Shown: positions 34,370 through 35,961 of the stretch, one piece after another | How positions within the stretch are numbered: the first letter of the stretch is position 1 | Layout of the letters: every line of letters begins with the position of its first letter | Source: Microvirga sp. | GTDB lineage: Bacteria; Pseudomonadota; Alphaproteobacteria; Rhizobiales; Beijerinckiaceae | Direction: 5' to 3' | Length of the DNA: 35,961 nt | Assembly (NCBI GenBank): GCA_031181145.1 | Contig: JAPSLB010000024.1 | Coordinates: 1 to 35,961, forward strand | Made by a program: the position numbers and the translations under genes | The notes under the pieces: generated by a model | Database searches by the model: none | The model's input: the letters and a program-made list of their open reading frames with translations, nothing else | Told to the model about the DNA's origin: nothing

Positions 34370-35425
34370 ATGAAGCTTTTCTTCGACGAGACCCAGCTTT
34401 CCCATCAGCCCAAGCAGTACATGGTCCATGGCCGGATCGTGAATCCATTCGAAAATCCCGACCGGGCAACGACGCTGATCGAGGCTCTGGGAGGGCTAGG
34501 GGTTGTCCGCGAGAAGCCGGGTGATTTCGGCATCGAGCCGGTGCTGAAGGTGCATGCGGATCATTACGTCGCCTTCCTGGAGGAGGCATATGAACGATTC
34601 GCTGAACTCCCGAACCATGGTCCGGAAGTACTTCCGAACGTGAGCCCCTACCGTGGTGCGGCAGAGGATTTCGGCCCGCGCGACAAAGCTCGCCCGACCG
34701 GGATTCTCGGGCGCGCGGGCTGGTACATTGCCGGTCTTTCCAACGCCATGATGGAGGGCACCTATCGTGCGGCTTATGCTTCGGCTCAAACCGCGGTTGC
34801 TGGTGCCGAAACAGTCCTTTCCGGGGAGCGGGCTGTCTTCTCGCTCTGCCGGCCGCCCGGCCATCATGCCTATGTGGATCGCGCAGCCGGCTTTTGTTAC
34901 TTCAACAATGCAGCCATTGCGGCGGAGGTCCTGAGGCGGCGTTTCCCCCGCGTTGCAATCGTCGACTTCGACACTCACCATGGTGATGGGACGCAGGCCA
35001 TCTTCTACACGCGAGACGATGTCTTCTTCGGCTCCGTGCATACCGATCCGTCCTCCTATTATCCGCATTTTACCGGATATGCGGACGAGATCGGCAGCGG
35101 ACGTGGGGAGGGCGCCAATCTCAATCTTCCGCTTGCCCTAGGGGCGGACGATCGGGCTTTCATCGATGCCAATCGACGGCTGTCCAAGGCCGTGAAGGCG
35201 CACAGGGTCGACGCCCTCGTCGTCTCGGCGGGGTGGGACGCTCACAAGGATGATCCCCTTTCGAAGTTGAGCGTCACAACCGATGCCTATGCGCGCATCG
35301 GCGAGATATGGGGTGGGCTTGGACTGCCGACGCTGATCGTTCAGGAGGGAGGTTACTCGCTCGCCGCTGTCGCGGAGGCGGCGCCAGCCTTCGTCGGCGC
35401 ATTCCGCGAAGCTGCCGCCGTCTGA
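34370..35425 (+). CDS. Acetylpolyamine amidohydrolase / HDAC-like deacylase 2
   Basis: This is a second class II HDAC-fold zinc hydrolase, 351 residues, clearly diverged from the one at 26.6 kb. Motifs are RPPGHHA (His165, His166), DFDTHHGDGTQ (zinc ligands Asp201, His203), AGWDAHKDDP (Asp290) and EGGYS (Tyr329). The N-terminus (MKLFFDETQLSHQPKQ, then NPFENPDRA) resembles that of acetylpolyamine amidohydrolases more than the first copy does. By alignment from memory, the acidic channel residues of the Mycoplana enzyme are replaced (Leu and Ser). It follows gabD by 41 bases and is probably co-transcribed with it. Confidence 0.9.
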   Translation: MKLFFDETQLSHQPKQYMVHGRIVNPFENPDRATTLIEALGGLGVVREKPGDFGIEPVLKVHADHYVAFLEEAYERFAELPNHGPEVLPNVSPYRGAAEDFGPRDKARPTGILGRAGWYIAGLSNAMMEGTYRAAYASAQTAVAGAETVLSGERAVFSLCRPPGHHAYVDRAAGFCYFNNAAIAAEVLRRRFPRVAIVDFDTHHGDGTQAIFYTRDDVFFGSVHTDPSSYYPHFTGYADEIGSGRGEGANLNLPLALGADDRAFIDANRRLSKAVKAHRVDALVVSAGWDAHKDDPLSKLSVTTDAYARIGEIWGGLGLPTLIVQEGGYSLAAVAEAAPAFVGAFREAAAV

Positions 35426-35443
35426 TGCAATGAGCGCATTGCA
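35426..35443. terminator. Hairpin immediately after deacylase 2
   Basis: TGCAATG (35426-35432) and CATTGCA (35437-35443) form a perfect 7-bp stem with a four-base loop directly after the stop. A U tail is lacking, so termination is uncertain. Confidence 0.35.
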
Positions 35444-35622
35444 CGAAAAGTAGGTCCGGTTTCCGCTGACCCGGCCCTCCGGTTCCGTATGCAACAATGT
35501 GCTTTCCTTAGAAGGGAGCATCGGACCCACAAGTGGCCTCTACTTTTGGGTAGATGTTCTAGCGGGTCTGGTCCGAATTCAGGCTCCGGTGAAGACGATC
35601 GCAACGCATAGCGAGATTCCGC

Positions 35623-35961
35623 ATGCCTATCCCTCTCACCGTAGGCGTCAACGCTCAACGGTTCCGGTCCACCATCGAGCGCTCGGCTGAGGTCGGGCGT
35701 GGACGCGAGGGAGGGCTCCCCCGACTGGCATCGAGCGATGCCGGTCTCGAGGTCAAGGTTGACCGGGTCGGCAATATCTTCGCCCGGCGCTCGGGGCAGG
35801 ATGACAGTCTTCCGCCAGTTCTCCTCGGCAGTCATCTCGATACTCAAGCGAATGGAGGACGATTTGACGGCATTGTCGGCGTCATGGGAGCGTTCGAGGT
35901 TGCAAGAACGCTCGATGACCTACAGCATGTCACGCGCCGCCCCCTGGAGATTATAAACGGG
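35623..35961 (+). CDS. M20-family amidohydrolase (N-carbamoyl-amino-acid hydrolase/allantoate type), partial
   Basis: The first 113 codons are present; the gene runs off the window. The translation contains VGNIFARRSG, the metal-site block VLLGSHLDTQANGGRFDGIVGVMG (His and Asp ligands) and ends in LEIING, just before where relatives continue with TNEEG. Enzymes of this family cleave ureido or amide bonds of N-carbamoyl amino acids, allantoate or related compounds. Between GGLPRLASSD and AGLEVKVD about 15-16 residues present in relatives are missing, without a frameshift. This removes a helix, so the copy may be impaired. The start at 35623 is the first ATG in frame with the domain; its ribosome-binding site is weak. 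Confidence 0.78.
   Translation, partial: MPIPLTVGVNAQRFRSTIERSAEVGRGREGGLPRLASSDAGLEVKVDRVGNIFARRSGQDDSLPPVLLGSHLDTQANGGRFDGIVGVMGAFEVARTLDDLQHVTRRPLEIING

Noticed and set aside
35353..35847. 164-residue minus-strand frame near the window end
   Set aside because: It is antisense to the M20 amidohydrolase start, whose metal-binding motif is clear on the plus strand.
1..35961. tRNA, rRNA, CRISPR array or riboswitch
   Set aside because: No cloverleaf-like sequence, rRNA segment, regularly spaced repeats or recognisable riboswitch core was seen on reading the intergenic regions. A covariance-model search would be more sensitive.

Overview
The window looks like a chromosomal or large-replicon segment of a motile alphaproteobacterium, most likely of the Hyphomicrobiales (Rhizobiales); a Methylobacteriaceae/Microvirga-like host is only a guess. 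The reasons are the hybrid CheA with a C-terminal receiver, the alphaproteobacterial type of CheZ, the moderately high G+C, and the density of ABC uptake systems with divergent or linked regulators. No rRNA, tRNA or CRISPR array was seen.

Region 1 (1-5.9 kb) is signalling. It holds a hybrid cheA, broken here by an in-frame stop and a one-base frameshift, followed by cheW. A convergent cheY-cheZ pair and a stand-alone EAL phosphodiesterase lie on the other strand. Region 2 (6.0-14.0 kb) is an accessory-looking block with a decayed IS6-family transposase at each side. Inside is a cell-cell signalling module: an RpfF-type DSF synthase (12.25-13.24 kb) divergent from a translationally coupled pair. 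That pair is a REC-PAS-GGDEF-EAL response regulator and an RpfC-like hybrid histidine kinase (5-6 TM, HisKA, HATPase, REC, HPt). This is the most interesting system in the window: fatty-acid signal synthesis, sensing and c-di-GMP output together, with an output protein resembling a fusion of the RpfG receiver idea with the RpfR PAS-GGDEF-EAL idea.

Region 3 (14.1-20.8 kb) is a minus-strand operon: a polyamine/opine-type ABC importer (binding protein, two permeases, ATPase), a small cupin and a PuuB-like FAD amine oxidase. It ends at a 15-bp stem-loop and is divergent from an XRE-cupin regulator. Region 4 (21.5-35.96 kb) is a plus-strand run: a peptide-type (family 5) ABC importer with a fused two-domain ATPase, an acetylpolyamine-amidohydrolase/HDAC-like enzyme, a GhrA-like 2-hydroxyacid dehydrogenase, a GabT-like transaminase, a HAD-like protein with an eroded active site and an Lrp/AsnC regulator. 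These are followed by a wrecked GlcD-type FAD oxidase pseudogene, a GabD-like semialdehyde dehydrogenase, a second HDAC-like amidohydrolase, and the start of an M20 amidohydrolase that runs off the window.

Regions 3 and 4 together read as uptake and catabolism of (acyl)polyamines or related amine conjugates: import, deacylation, oxidation or transamination of the amine, then oxidation of the semialdehyde towards succinate. The sequence supports the enzyme families; the exact substrate is inference.
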